From Rhodobacterales bacterium (GTDB lineage: Bacteria; Pseudomonadota; Alphaproteobacteria; Rhodobacterales; Rhodobacteraceae): a stretch of DNA of 64,000 nt. The stretch lies in the NCBI GenBank assembly GCA_002748265.1, contig PDRY01000012.1:186001-250000 (forward strand), written 5' to 3'. Positions 25,720-34,941 of this stretch are shown in pieces. The translations under genes were made by a program, and so were the position numbers. The notes beneath the pieces were generated by a model. The model had not been told where the DNA came from. It did no database searches and saw only the letters and a list, made by a program, of their open reading frames with translations. Within the stretch, counting starts at the first letter, position 1. Every line of letters starts with the position of its first letter.

Positions 25720-27497
25720 AGCGGCCACAGGATCGGGATCAGAGCCGACGCGACAAGCGCCAGAGTCAGGTTCAGCGGCACCCCGACACGGATGAAATCC
25801 GCGAACTTGTAGCCGCCCGGGCCGTAAACCAGCGTGTTGGTCTGATAGCCGATCGGGGTCGCGAAACAGGCCGAGGCCGCGACCATCACCGTCACCACCA
25901 ACGGGCGGGGATCCACCCCCACGGCCTGGGCCAGCCCAATGGCAATCGGGGTCATGATGACCGCAATGGCGTTGTTCGTGACCAGCTCGGTCATCGTCGT
26001 CGTCAGCACGTAGAGCGACAAGATCAGGAAGAAGGGCGGCATGTTCTGCATCCAGGGCGCGATGCCCGACACGACAAGCTGCACAGCTCCGGTGTGATCT
26101 AGCGCCGCGCCCACGGCCAACATCGCGAAGATCAGCGACAAGAGCCGTCCATCCACGAAGGAAAACGCCTCCTCCGCGTCGATGCAGCCCGTGGTCAGCA
26201 CGACCACCGCCGCGATCACCGTGAGCGCAAAGATCGGTGCCAGCCCGAGCGCCCCCAGCCCGACGATGGACAAAAGCGCGATCACCGCAATCGGCGCGTG
26301 GGAGCGCCGGAACGCCCGTGCCGAAGGCTGGGTCACATCCACAAGGTCCATGTCAGTGGCCAGACGTTTGATGTCATCGGGCGATCCTTCCAGCAGAAGG
26401 GTGTCCCCCACGCGCACGACCAGCTCGTCGAGCTGTCGTCCGATATTCTGGTTCCGCCGATGCACGGCCAGCGGATAGACCCCGTAGCGCCGCCGAAGCC
26501 GCATGTTGCCCAGGCGGCGCCCCACCATCTTGCAGTCGGGCGAAATCAGGACTTCAACGGTCGTCGTCTCCACGGCGCTCACCTGGTCGACACGGCGCAG
26601 GGACTTGTTGCGCTGAAGGCTCAAAAGCTCGGTCATCTGGGTCCGCAGGACCACGCGGTCGCCGACCTCCAGCATCACGCCCTTAAGGTCGCGCCGCAGG
26701 GACACGTCTCCGCGGATCACATCGATCAGCCGCACGCCCTCGCGCTTGAAAAGCTGCACGCCAGACACTTCGCGCCCGATCAGGTTGCTGTCCGGCGGGA
26801 TCACCGCTTCGGTGAAAAACCGCATGCGGGATCGGTCTGACAGCATGTCCGCCATGCTGTCCCGTTCGGGCAAAAGCCGGGGCGCGACGAACATCAGGTA
26901 GAGCATCCCGACCGCCGACAGCGTCAGGCCAAGCGGCGAGACCTCGAAGATGGTAAACGGCTCCAGCCCAGCACCGCGCGCGACCCCGTCCACCAGAAGG
27001 TTGGTCGATGTCCCGATGAGCGTGATCGTGCCCCCCATGATCGCCGCATAGGACAGCGGGATCAGCAGCTTGGATGCCGAAGTGCCCAGCGAGCGCGCCA
27101 GCTGCACAAAGATCGGGATCATGACCACCACGACCGGCGTGTTGTTGACGATGGCCGACGCGATCAGCACGAATAGCATCATGCCAATATAGCCCAGCAC
27201 CGGGCGATCCTTGGCCCGCGCGATGATGAAGCTCATCAGCGCATCCAAAGCCCCGGTGCGCACGAGCGCGCCCATCACGATGAACATCGCCGCAATGGTC
27301 CAGGGCGCCGTATTGGACAGCACCCCAACGGCAGCGTCATAGGGCAGCAGGCCCAGCACGAACAGGAGCGCAACACCCGCCATGGCCACGACTTCGGTGG
27401 GGAAGGTTTCGCGCAGGAACAGCACGAACATGAACCCCACCACGGCAAGGGTCAGGATCGCGTCCCAAACTGGTGGCAAGGAAAGCAGGTCGGTCAT
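25716..27497 (-). CDS. SLC13-type permease with two TrkA-C domains
   Basis: Inner-membrane anion/sodium symporter-type permease of 593 residues. Two hydrophobic halves flank a cytosolic insert of about 200 residues with two RCK/TrkA C-terminal (TrkA_C) domains (SGVQLFKREGVRLIDVIRGDVSLRRDLKGVMLEVGDRVVLR and MRLRRRYGVYPLAVHRRNQNIGRQLDELVVRVGDTLLLEG). Motifs NNTPVVVVMIP and LVTNNAIAVIMTPIAIGLAQ are the SLC13/DASS hallmark. Such proteins carry sulfate, dicarboxylates or other anions; the substrate is not clear. I chose the ATG at 27497; one at 27512 is equally possible. Confidence 0.9.
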   Translation of the reverse strand: MTDLLSLPPVWDAILTLAVVGFMFVLFLRETFPTEVVAMAGVALLFVLGLLPYDAAVGVLSNTAPWTIAAMFIVMGALVRTGALDALMSFIIARAKDRPVLGYIGMMLFVLIASAIVNNTPVVVVMIPIFVQLARSLGTSASKLLIPLSYAAIMGGTITLIGTSTNLLVDGVARGAGLEPFTIFEVSPLGLTLSAVGMLYLMFVAPRLLPERDSMADMLSDRSRMRFFTEAVIPPDSNLIGREVSGVQLFKREGVRLIDVIRGDVSLRRDLKGVMLEVGDRVVLRTQMTELLSLQRNKSLRRVDQVSAVETTTVEVLISPDCKMVGRRLGNMRLRRRYGVYPLAVHRRNQNIGRQLDELVVRVGDTLLLEGSPDDIKRLATDMDLVDVTQPSARAFRRSHAPIAVIALLSIVGLGALGLAPIFALTVIAAVVVLTTGCIDAEEAFSFVDGRLLSLIFAMLAVGAALDHTGAVQLVVSGIAPWMQNMPPFFLILSLYVLTTTMTELVTNNAIAVIMTPIAIGLAQAVGVDPRPLVVTVMVAASACFATPIGYQTNTLVYGPGGYKFADFIRVGVPLNLTLALVASALIPILWPL

Positions 27498-27580
27498 CGC
27501 ATGTCCCGTCATGGCTCGCGAAGAGTGACCATGACGAAGCTCCCCCTCTCTGGCAAGGGTTTAGCGCAAGGAGCGCAGGG

Positions 27581-28396
27581 TCACGCGGGACCGGATGGCG
27601 ACAGCCGCCCGCCCTGCCGGACCATCTCGATCCGGGTGGCCGCGCCAGTGCGATCATCGGTTTCCACATAGATCCCGGACAGGGTCGCCTCACCATTCGC
27701 GGGCTGGAAGCGGCCCTTGGCCATGCCGGTGATAAAACGTCGCAGGGGCTCGTCCTTGGTCATACCGATGACGGAGTTGTAATCGCCGCACATCCCGGCA
27801 TCGGACTGAAACGCCGTGCCGCCCGGCAGGATCATTGCATCCCCGGTCGGCACGTGGGTGTGGGTGCCCACCACGATGCTGGCGCGGCCATCGCAGAAAT
27901 GCCCCATGGCCATCTTCTCGCTCGTGGCTTCGCAATGCACGTCGATCAGCGCCGCCTGCACCGCCCCGCCGCGCGGGTGGGTGCGCAGCACCTGATCGAC
28001 AGCCGAGAACGGATCGTCGAAGGGCCGCTTCATGAACACCTGCCCCAGCACCTGCGCCACCAGCACCTTGCGGCCGCCCGGCGCGCTGAACACCGCAGCC
28101 CCCCGGCCCGGCGCGGCTTTGGAATAGTTGAGCGGGCGGATGATGCGCGGCTCGGCCTCGCAAAACTGCATCATGTCTTTCTGGTCAAAGGCGTGATCGC
28201 CTAGGGTGATCACATCCGCCCCGGCATCCAGCAGCGTCTTGGCATGGGCGGCGGACAGCCCGTGCCCCGAGGTCGCGTTCTCCCCGTTGACCACGACGAA
28301 ATCCAAACGCCAAGCGTCGCGCAGACGCGGCAGATGCTCGGTGATGGCGGCACGCCCCGCGCGCCCCATCACGTCTCCCAAAAACATGATCTTCAT
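27581..28396 (-). CDS. YmdB family metallophosphoesterase
   Basis: 271 residues of the YmdB (TIGR00282) family, a di-iron/manganese phosphodiesterase, in Bacillus acting on 2',3'-cyclic nucleotides. Motifs GDVMGRAGRAAI (first Asp at about 8), VNGENATSGHG (Asn/Glu ligands), GDHAFDQ, DVHCEATSEK and GTHTHVPTGD (His ligands) are all visible. The N-terminal MKIMFLGD fixes the start at 28396. It is followed upstream by the 5-formyl-THF ligase gene on the same strand, 41 bases away, a common pairing in alphaproteobacteria. Confidence 0.93.
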   Translation of the reverse strand: MKIMFLGDVMGRAGRAAITEHLPRLRDAWRLDFVVVNGENATSGHGLSAAHAKTLLDAGADVITLGDHAFDQKDMMQFCEAEPRIIRPLNYSKAAPGRGAAVFSAPGGRKVLVAQVLGQVFMKRPFDDPFSAVDQVLRTHPRGGAVQAALIDVHCEATSEKMAMGHFCDGRASIVVGTHTHVPTGDAMILPGGTAFQSDAGMCGDYNSVIGMTKDEPLRRFITGMAKGRFQPANGEATLSGIYVETDDRTGAATRIEMVRQGGRLSPSGPA

Positions 28397-28437
28397 GGAC
28401 CATGGCCTACGCCACGCAGCCCTTCTCGGCAAGCGGG

Positions 28438-28992
28438 CTAGAAGCGGATCACACCGGCATCCGTCACCATCAGGTCAAGCGGCTGATCGGTCTCTTCGAT
28501 CGGAACCTCTGCCACCTCCTGCGCGGCAAAGGCAAAGCCGACGGCCATCACCGCCCCCTGAACGCGCAGGGCCTCCAGCGTCCGGTCATAGAACCCGCCG
28601 CCATAGCCCAGCCGCCCGCCCCGCGCATCCCACGCCACCAGCGGCACAATCACGATCTGCGGCACGATCCATGTGCCGTCTTGCGGGATCATGGCGCCGA
28701 AGGTGCCCCGCACCAGGGGACAGCCCGGCTCCCAACTGCGGAACTTCAGCGGAGCGGCTTTCTGCTCGATCACCGGCACGCCAACGGGCCCGTAGGCGCT
28801 TGCTTCCTCCATGGCAGGCTGGGGATCCACCTCGCCGCGCATCGCCATGTAGCCCGCGAGCGGCACCCCGCGATGCCCCGCCAGAACCGACGACAAATGC
28901 CCCGCCGCCGCCTCTTGCGCCCCGACCGGAGCGCGCCCCCGCGCGGCGATCCCCTCCGCACGGCACGCAGCTTTCTTGTCCGAAATAGCCAT
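28438..28992 (-). CDS. 5-Formyltetrahydrofolate cyclo-ligase
   Basis: 184-residue enzyme that uses ATP to turn 5-formyl-THF into 5,10-methenyl-THF, recycling a folate made by serine hydroxymethyltransferase side activity. The family signature GGRLGYGGGFYDRTL is at about 124-138, with PLVAWDARG preceding it. Its length is usual. Located between YmdB (downstream) and mgtE (upstream). Serine hydroxymethyltransferase itself is coded at 47 kb. Confidence 0.93.
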   Translation of the reverse strand: MAISDKKAACRAEGIAARGRAPVGAQEAAAGHLSSVLAGHRGVPLAGYMAMRGEVDPQPAMEEASAYGPVGVPVIEQKAAPLKFRSWEPGCPLVRGTFGAMIPQDGTWIVPQIVIVPLVAWDARGGRLGYGGGFYDRTLEALRVQGAVMAVGFAFAAQEVAEVPIEETDQPLDLMVTDAGVIRF

Positions 28993-29072
28993 GTGCCCTC
29001 ACTTTCCCTGCGATCTCAGCTCTGTGATCCCAACGCCCCGGACACGCGCCACAGGCTCGGGGGACAGAGCCC

Positions 29073-30458
29073 CTAGAGCAACAGCATCCCCGCAAGCCCG
29101 AGAAAGGCGAAGAACCCGACGATATCCGTCACCGTTGTCACGAACGCCCCCGAGGCAAGCGCCGGGTCCACCCCGAACCGCTCCAGGATGATCGGCACCC
29201 CGGTCCCGGCCAGCCCCGCAACCACCAGGTTGATGACCATCGCTATCGCGATCACCCCGCCGAGCATGGGCGATCCGAACCAGACGATTCCAATGATCCC
29301 CATCACCACGGCAAAGATCAGCCCGTTGATGAGCCCCACCAGGACCTCACGCCGGATGACGCGCCAGACGTTCGATCCGGTCAGGTCTTTCGTGGCCAGA
29401 GCGCGCACCGCCACCGTCAGAGACTGTGTGCCCGCATTCCCCCCCATGGAGGCCACGATGGGCATCAGCACCGCAAGCGCGACCAGCCCGGAAATCACGT
29501 CCTCGAACAGCGAAATGACCAGCGAGGCAAGGATCGCCGTCACAAGGTTCACCGCCAGCCACGGAAAGCGGCGCTTCGTGGTCTCGATGGTGCGGTCGGT
29601 GATCTCACTTTCCTCGCCAACACCGGCGAGGCGCAGGATGTCTTCCTCGTGCTCGTCATCCAGAACCGCCATGGCATCGTCGATGGTGATGACGCCGACC
29701 AGCCGGTCATCCTCGTCCACCACCGGGGCCGAGATCAGGTGATACTGGTTGAACGCATAGGCGACCTCACCTTCGTCCTGATCGACGGGGATGGTGCGAA
29801 AGCTGTCCTCAACGATGTCGAGCAGCTTCACCTCGCGCCGCGCGCCCAGAAGGCGCCCAAGCGTGACATAGCCCACCGGCTTCATGCGGGGATCGACAAG
29901 GATCACGTGGTAGAACTGTTCTGGCAGATCGTCATGGCTGCGCAGGAAATCAATCGTCTCGCCCACGGTCCAGTGGCGCGGAGCGCGCACCACTTCGACC
30001 TGCATCAGGCGCCCGGCACTGTCCTCGGGATAGTTCAGCGCGCGCTCAATGGCGAGGCGGTCCGAAGGGTCGAGCGCCTCAAGCACCGCCTCTTGCTGTT
30101 CTTCCTCAAGGTACTCGACCAGATCGACGACATCGTCGCTTTCGAGATCGCGCACGGCCTCGGCCAGTTGCTCGGGCGCCAGATCTTCGATGACCTCTTC
30201 GCGCACCGCATCCGAGAGTTCGGACAGCACGTCGCCATCCAGCTCCGTGCCCCACAGACGCAGCAGCGCGTCCCGGTCGCGGGAGTCAATCTGTTCCAGA
30301 AGGTCGGCGATGTCCGCCGGGTGCAGCGGATCAAGCGCCGCGATCAGGGAGTCTTGCGAGCCGCGCGCCACAGCGTTGAGGATCGTCTCAACAACCTCGG
30401 GCTTGAGCGCATAGGCGTCGTCATCGTCGATCTCGGTCACGATCTGAGTTTCGGCCAT
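29073..30458 (-). CDS. mgtE: Magnesium transporter MgtE
   Basis: 461-residue magnesium channel. The N-terminal superhelical domain (about 20-130: LHPADIADLLEQIDSRDRDALLRLWG) precedes two CBS domains (about 140-270) that sense magnesium, then five transmembrane helices from about 290. The pore region carries the MgtE motif SMGGNAGTQSLTVAVRAL and a later GTGVPIILERFGVDPALASGAFVTTVTDIVGF. The ATG at 30458 avoids a 19-codon upstream extension. It is cytosolic at the N-terminus and closes when magnesium is plentiful. Confidence 0.95.
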   Translation of the reverse strand: MAETQIVTEIDDDDAYALKPEVVETILNAVARGSQDSLIAALDPLHPADIADLLEQIDSRDRDALLRLWGTELDGDVLSELSDAVREEVIEDLAPEQLAEAVRDLESDDVVDLVEYLEEEQQEAVLEALDPSDRLAIERALNYPEDSAGRLMQVEVVRAPRHWTVGETIDFLRSHDDLPEQFYHVILVDPRMKPVGYVTLGRLLGARREVKLLDIVEDSFRTIPVDQDEGEVAYAFNQYHLISAPVVDEDDRLVGVITIDDAMAVLDDEHEEDILRLAGVGEESEITDRTIETTKRRFPWLAVNLVTAILASLVISLFEDVISGLVALAVLMPIVASMGGNAGTQSLTVAVRALATKDLTGSNVWRVIRREVLVGLINGLIFAVVMGIIGIVWFGSPMLGGVIAIAMVINLVVAGLAGTGVPIILERFGVDPALASGAFVTTVTDIVGFFAFLGLAGMLLL

Positions 30459-30548
30459 GGCGAGTCTCCGGCTGAGAGGTCGGGTTGCCCGGAAAATAGG
30501 GACATTCCCCGCCACGGCAAGACGCAGCGGGGCCTGCCTTGAAAAAGA

Positions 30549-31592
30549 TCAGAACGGAAGCGGGTGGGTCTGGTGGATGGCGTCGATCTCGCTCAGCACG
30601 TCATCCGAGAGCACCAGATCGCTGCCCTCGATGATCCGCTCCAACTGGGCCAGTGTCGTGGCCCCGAAAATCGGGATCGACGGGAAAGGCCGCTGCGCCA
30701 CAAAGGCGAGCGCCATGGCGACCGGGTCCAGCCCGTGCTTTTCGGCCAGCATGTGATAGCCCGCCACGGCGTCGTCCACCCGCGGGGTCAGACGCCCGCC
30801 CAGATCGCCGTTGATCGCTCCGCGCGACCCTTCAGGCAGTGCACCATTTGCATATTTGCCCGTCAGCAGCCCCGCGGCCAAAGGCGAATAGGCCAGAAGC
30901 GTCACGTCTTCGTTCACCGCCATTTCGGCCATATCGGTGTCATAGAGCCGGCACAGCAGCGAATATTCGTTCTGCATGGCCACCGGTCCCGGAACGCCCA
31001 TCCGCGCGGCGGTGTCGATCCAGCGGCAGGTGCCCCAGGCGGTTTCATTGGAGAGGCCAAAGGCACGGACTTTGCCCGCCTGCCTTGCCTCTTCCAGAAC
31101 GCCCAGCACCTCTTCCATGTGGGCCAGCGTTTCGGCCTTGTTCTGACCGGACGGATCGTAAGACCACATCTGGCGGAAATGGTAGCTGCCGCGTTCAGGC
31201 CAGTGGAGCTGATAGAGGTCGATCACATCGGTCTGGAGACGCTCAAGCGACGCGTCGATGGTCTGCCGGATTGTCGGACCATCAAACCCCGCGCCGTCGC
31301 GCACGAAGCCACCGTTGCGGCCCGACACTTTGGTCGCGATCTGCACCTTGTCGCGCCGCCCGCCCTGCGCCAGCCAGCGGCCGATCATGCGCTCGCTGTC
31401 TCCGACCGTTTCGGCCCGCACGGGGGCCACGGGGTACATCTCGGCGCAGTCAAAGAAGGTGATCCCGGCGTCCACCGCGCGATCCATCTGGGCGAACGCG
31501 TCCTCTTGCCCGGTCTGGTTGCCATAGGTCATGGTGCCGAGACACCAAGCACTCACGTCAAGGCCGCTTTGGCCCAATGTCCGTCTCTTCAT
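30549..31592 (-). CDS. Aldo/keto reductase (Tas-like)
   Basis: NADPH-dependent oxidoreductase of 347 residues, close in plan to the E. coli Tas protein. The TIM-barrel start KRRTLGQSGLDVSAWCLGTMTYG, the catalytic Asp and Tyr in FFDCAEMYPV (about 48-54), Lys in IATKVSG and His in YQLHWPERG are visible, with the C-terminal cofactor segment IPIFGATTLAQLERI. Its substrate is unknown. Its AAGGAG ribosome binding site follows the T-run of the terminator of the formaldehyde dehydrogenase gene, so it may rely on read-through or a promoter close by. Confidence 0.92.
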   Translation of the reverse strand: MKRRTLGQSGLDVSAWCLGTMTYGNQTGQEDAFAQMDRAVDAGITFFDCAEMYPVAPVRAETVGDSERMIGRWLAQGGRRDKVQIATKVSGRNGGFVRDGAGFDGPTIRQTIDASLERLQTDVIDLYQLHWPERGSYHFRQMWSYDPSGQNKAETLAHMEEVLGVLEEARQAGKVRAFGLSNETAWGTCRWIDTAARMGVPGPVAMQNEYSLLCRLYDTDMAEMAVNEDVTLLAYSPLAAGLLTGKYANGALPEGSRGAINGDLGGRLTPRVDDAVAGYHMLAEKHGLDPVAMALAFVAQRPFPSIPIFGATTLAQLERIIEGSDLVLSDDVLSEIDAIHQTHPLPF

Positions 31593-31607
31593 CGTCCTGC
31601 ACTCCTT

Positions 31608-31646
31608 GAAAAAAAGAAGCGCCCACGCCGAATGGCATGGGCGCCT
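31608..31646 (-). terminator. Rho-independent terminator of the formaldehyde dehydrogenase gene
   Basis: On the minus strand an 11-bp GCGCCCATGCC/GGCGTGGGCGC stem (one G-T pair) with a short loop is followed by TTCTTTTTTTC. It separates this gene from the aldo/keto reductase downstream. Confidence 0.88.
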
Positions 31647-31665
31647 TATTCCGACATTTGCTGGA

Positions 31666-32778
31666 TCAGAATTCGACCACGGCGCGAATGCTTTCGCCCT
31701 TGTGCATCAGATCGAACCCTTCGTTGATCTGATCCAGGGTCAGCTTGTGGGTGATCATCGGGTCGATCTCGATCTTCCCGTCCATGTACCAATCGACGAT
31801 CTTGGGCACATCCGTCCGCCCCCGCGCCCCGCCAAAGGCGGTGCCGCGCCAGACGCGGCCCGTCACAAGCTGGAACGGACGGGTGGAGATTTCGGCCCCT
31901 GCCGGCGCCACGCCGATGATAACGCTCTCACCCCACCCCTTGTGGGCGCATTCCAGAGCGTCGCGCATCACCTTGGTGTTGCCCGTGGCATCAAAGGAGT
32001 AATCCGCGCCGCCGCCGGTCAGCTCGACCAGATGCGCGACCAGGTCTCCGTCGATCTTGGACGGGTTCACGAAATCCGTCATCCCGAAATGGCGGCCCAT
32101 CTCGGCCTTGTCGTCGTTCAGATCGACGCCGACGATCTGACTGGCACCCGCCATGCGGAGGCCCTGGATCACATTCAGCCCGATCCCGCCAAGCCCGAAC
32201 ACCACACCGCGTGATCCAATCTCGACCTTGGCCGTGTTGATGACCGCGCCGATCCCAGTGGTGACGCCGCACCCGATGTAGCAAATCTTGTCGAAGGGCG
32301 CGTCCTTGCGCACCTTGGCCAGGGCGATCTCGGGCACCACGGTGTGGTTGGCGAAGGTCGAGCAGCCCATATAGTGATGGATCGGCGTGCCATCGAGCAT
32401 CGAGAACCGCGTGGTGCCATCCGGCAGCAGGCCCTGCCCCTGCGTGGAACGGATCGACTGGCACAGGTTGGTCTTCGGGTTCAGGCAGTATTCGCACTCG
32501 CGGCATTCGGGCGTGTAGAGCGGGATGACGTGATCGCCCGGCTCCAGCGTGGTGACACCCTCGCCCACTTCCAGAACGATACCTGCGCCTTCATGGCCGA
32601 GGATCGCGGGAAAGATGCCTTCGGGATCGTCACCCGAGCGGGTGAATTCATCCGTGTGGCACAGGCCGGTGGCCTTGATCTCCACCAGAACCTCGCCCGC
32701 CTTCGGGCCTTCGAGGTTCACCTCCATGATCTCTAGCGGTTTGCCGGGGGCAAGCGCAACGGCGGCGCGGGTTTTCAT
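31666..32778 (-). CDS. frmA: S-(hydroxymethyl)glutathione dehydrogenase / class III alcohol dehydrogenase
   Basis: Zinc- and NAD-dependent enzyme of 370 residues that oxidises the formaldehyde-glutathione adduct to S-formylglutathione. Catalytic zinc ligands Cys (TGLCHTDEF, about 41) and His (GHEGAGIV, about 63) are visible, as are the four structural zinc Cys in PECRECEYCLNPKTNLCQ, and the NAD-binding FGLGGIGLNVIQG. The full-length near-match to known Paracoccus and Rhodobacter enzymes is strong. The start at 32778 gives MKTRAAVA; ATG at 32781 is also possible. S-formylglutathione hydrolase and a glutathione-formaldehyde ligase are not seen nearby. It is divergent from an MBL-fold protein. 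Confidence 0.95.
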   Translation of the reverse strand: MKTRAAVALAPGKPLEIMEVNLEGPKAGEVLVEIKATGLCHTDEFTRSGDDPEGIFPAILGHEGAGIVLEVGEGVTTLEPGDHVIPLYTPECRECEYCLNPKTNLCQSIRSTQGQGLLPDGTTRFSMLDGTPIHHYMGCSTFANHTVVPEIALAKVRKDAPFDKICYIGCGVTTGIGAVINTAKVEIGSRGVVFGLGGIGLNVIQGLRMAGASQIVGVDLNDDKAEMGRHFGMTDFVNPSKIDGDLVAHLVELTGGGADYSFDATGNTKVMRDALECAHKGWGESVIIGVAPAGAEISTRPFQLVTGRVWRGTAFGGARGRTDVPKIVDWYMDGKIEIDPMITHKLTLDQINEGFDLMHKGESIRAVVEF

Positions 32779-32849
32779 CATGGTCGTCCTCCCTGATAGG
32801 CGATGTTGGTATCCTCTCGATCACAAGCCTAGGCGCCCCGATGTGCAGG

Positions 32850-32885
32850 CGCAAAGCGAAACTTCACATTCGGCTTTGCGAATGT
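32850..32885. promoter_or_regulatory. Overlapping inverted repeats between frmA and the MBL gene
   Basis: CGCAAAGC (32850-32857) pairs with GCTTTGCG (32873-32880), and ACATTCG (32866-32872) pairs with CGAATGT (32879-32885). The two dyads share bases, as in a switchable operator for the divergent frmA and MBL genes. The regulator is not identified. Confidence 0.5.
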
Positions 32886-32925
32886 CGCATTGACAAGGCA
32901 TCATGGCCGCAAAGGGAGACACATC

Positions 32926-33843
32926 ATGAAACTGACCCGCCGCACGCTTATCACCTCGGCCATGGCCACCGGAGCCACCGCCGCGCTTGGCCAACGGCTC
33001 TGGGCCAATACCACGCTCGAAGCTGGAACCACCCGGATCGACACCCTGTCGGACGGCAACCTGGTGCTGCCCGGCGATTTCATCCTGGGACCCATGCCCG
33101 AAGAGGAAGCCGCCGCGATCCTGGCCGATTACGGACTGGGCACCGATGAGCTGACCCCCGATTGCAACCTAACGCTTCTGCGCGACGGCACCAACACCGT
33201 GGTGTTTGACGCGGGATCGGGCGCCAATTTCCAGCCGACCGCCGGGCGCATCTGGGATGCGCTCGACGCCATCGGGCTGGACCCCGGCGACGTCACGCAT
33301 GTCGTCTTCACCCACGCCCATCCCGACCACCTGTGGGGCGTGCTGGACGATTTCGACGAGCCGGTTTTCTTCAACGCCACACATATGATGGGCGCGGCGG
33401 AGCACGCCTACTGGACCGATCCCGCCACCGTGGACACGATTGGGCAGGAACGGCTCGCCTTTGCCGCAGGCGCCGCCCGCTATCTGGAGGCCATCGCGAA
33501 TGGGCTGGTGCTGTTTGAGGATGGCGATGAGGTGCTGCCGGGCGTGACCGCGCGGATGACACCGGGCCATACGCCGGGGCACATGTCCTTTGACGTGACC
33601 GTTGGGGACGGGATCGTGACCGTCATCGGGGATGCCATCGGCAACCACCATGTCGCCTTCGCCCGCCCTCAATGGCCCTCAGGGTCGGATCAGGATCAAC
33701 CGCTTGCCGCGCAAACCCGCGTGGCCCTGATGGAGGATTTCGCGGCCTCGGGGCGCTCCTTCGTGGGGTTCCACCTGCCCGCACCGGGGATCGGCACGGC
33801 GGAAAAGGACGGCGAAGGCTACCGTTTCGTCCCCGCCACCTGA
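32926..33843 (+). CDS. Exported MBL-fold metallohydrolase (Tat signal)
   Basis: 305 residues. The N-terminus MKLTRRTLITSAMATGATAALG bears a twin-arginine-type signal, so the folded protein is probably exported to the periplasm. The metallo-beta-lactamase motif is THAHPDHLWGVL (about 136-147), with later ligands in TPGHTPGHMSFD and GDAIGNHHV. Two zinc ions are expected. Related proteins occur next to methanol/formaldehyde oxidation genes, and this one is divergent from frmA, but its substrate is unknown. The ATG at 32926 is preceded by AGGGAG at a good distance. Confidence 0.88.
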   Translation: MKLTRRTLITSAMATGATAALGQRLWANTTLEAGTTRIDTLSDGNLVLPGDFILGPMPEEEAAAILADYGLGTDELTPDCNLTLLRDGTNTVVFDAGSGANFQPTAGRIWDALDAIGLDPGDVTHVVFTHAHPDHLWGVLDDFDEPVFFNATHMMGAAEHAYWTDPATVDTIGQERLAFAAGAARYLEAIANGLVLFEDGDEVLPGVTARMTPGHTPGHMSFDVTVGDGIVTVIGDAIGNHHVAFARPQWPSGSDQDQPLAAQTRVALMEDFAASGRSFVGFHLPAPGIGTAEKDGEGYRFVPAT

Positions 33844-33905
33844 GCGCTACCCAAACGCCGCCCCCCGCGCTAGAGTGCGCGAAAATCGCGTGAGGCGGGG
33901 AGCGG

Positions 33906-34916
33906 ATGACAGCACTGACGGAGTTTGAGCGCCTGGAGAGCGACGGGCTCTGGCGCGAGTCGCTTGAAGCGCAGCGCCGGGACGTGGTGCTGTCCTTTGG
34001 CGAGGCGACGTTGGTTCTGGCCGACAAGGCCGGGCGCCCTCTGACCCACTGGTCCCTCCCGGCGATTGCACGGCTCAACCCCGGTCAGCGCCCGGCTCTG
34101 TTTTCCCCCGATCCCGATGGCGGCGAACAGATCGAGGTCGAAGACGACCTGATGATCGACGCTATTGAAAAGGTGCGTAAAACCATCGCCCGGCGCCGCG
34201 CGCATCCGGGGCGGCTGCGGCTTTGGATCGGTCTCGGGATCGCGGCGGGGGTTGCGGCGGTTGCGGTACTCTGGCTGCCCGGCGCCGCGCGCGAACAGGT
34301 GCTGCGCACCGTGCCGTCTTCGACCCGCGACGCCATCGACACCCGCCTGACCGCCCAGATCGAAGCCCTGACCGGCCGCGCCTGCACGAGCCCGCGCGGC
34401 ACCCGCGCGCTCGGACGGCTAAACCTGCGGGTGGGCGGCTCTGACCCCATCCGCGTCGTCCCCGGAGAGCTGGCGGCGCCCCTGGCCCTGCCCGGCGGGG
34501 CTGTCTTGCTGGATCGCGCCATGGTCGCCCTGCCCGAAGACCCGGCGGCCCCTGCAGGTCACATCCTCACCGCCCGGATGCAGGCGCAGGCACATGACCC
34601 GCTCCGCGGTCTGCTGGAGCGTGCCGGGCCCGGCGCCCTGTTCGAACTGATCGGATCGGGCACCCTGAGCGACGACACCCTGGCCCAGGAAGCCGCCACG
34701 CTGATCAGTCAGACGTTGCCGCTCCCAGATGTTGAAACGGTGATCGAAGGTTTCAGAACCGCCGATGTGCCGGTCTCCGCATGGGCTCGGGATGTGGATG
34801 TCACCGGCGAAACGGTGCTGCCCTATCTGGAAGCGGACCCGTTCAGCCCAGGACAAAACGCCCCCCTGATCGGAGACGGCGATTGGCTGGCCTTGCAGTC
34901 TATCTGCGAAGGCTGA
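33906..34916 (+). CDS. Unknown membrane-anchored protein, degenerate M48-like
   Basis: 336 residues. The N-terminal soluble part (1-98) is followed by one helix at about 99-122 (LRLWIGLGIAAGVAAVAVLWLP) and a C-terminal domain of about 200 residues. The stretch LALPGGAVLLDRAMVALPEDPAAPAGHILTARMQAQAHDPLRGLLE resembles the layout of M48 peptidases, where LPGG is followed by the zinc-binding HExxH helix. That motif is missing, so a peptidase activity is unlikely. This resemblance is my reading and is unproven. It follows the MBL gene by 62 bases. Confidence 0.6.
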   Translation: MTALTEFERLESDGLWRESLEAQRRDVVLSFGEATLVLADKAGRPLTHWSLPAIARLNPGQRPALFSPDPDGGEQIEVEDDLMIDAIEKVRKTIARRRAHPGRLRLWIGLGIAAGVAAVAVLWLPGAAREQVLRTVPSSTRDAIDTRLTAQIEALTGRACTSPRGTRALGRLNLRVGGSDPIRVVPGELAAPLALPGGAVLLDRAMVALPEDPAAPAGHILTARMQAQAHDPLRGLLERAGPGALFELIGSGTLSDDTLAQEAATLISQTLPLPDVETVIEGFRTADVPVSAWARDVDVTGETVLPYLEADPFSPGQNAPLIGDGDWLALQSICEG

Positions 34917-34941
34917 AGGAGCCGCCAGAAAGCTCGGGCTT

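Noticed and set aside
24418-25812. 464-codon plus-strand frame over the Hint 3' end and EamA
   Set aside because: Gln/Arg-rich low-complexity text without domain; shadow of EamA. It was considered as a frameshifted continuation of the Hint protein but shows no Hint-like sequence.
30842-30862. TTTGCATATTTGCCC as a further PccR box
   Set aside because: It lies inside the aldo/keto reductase coding region and does not match the palindrome.
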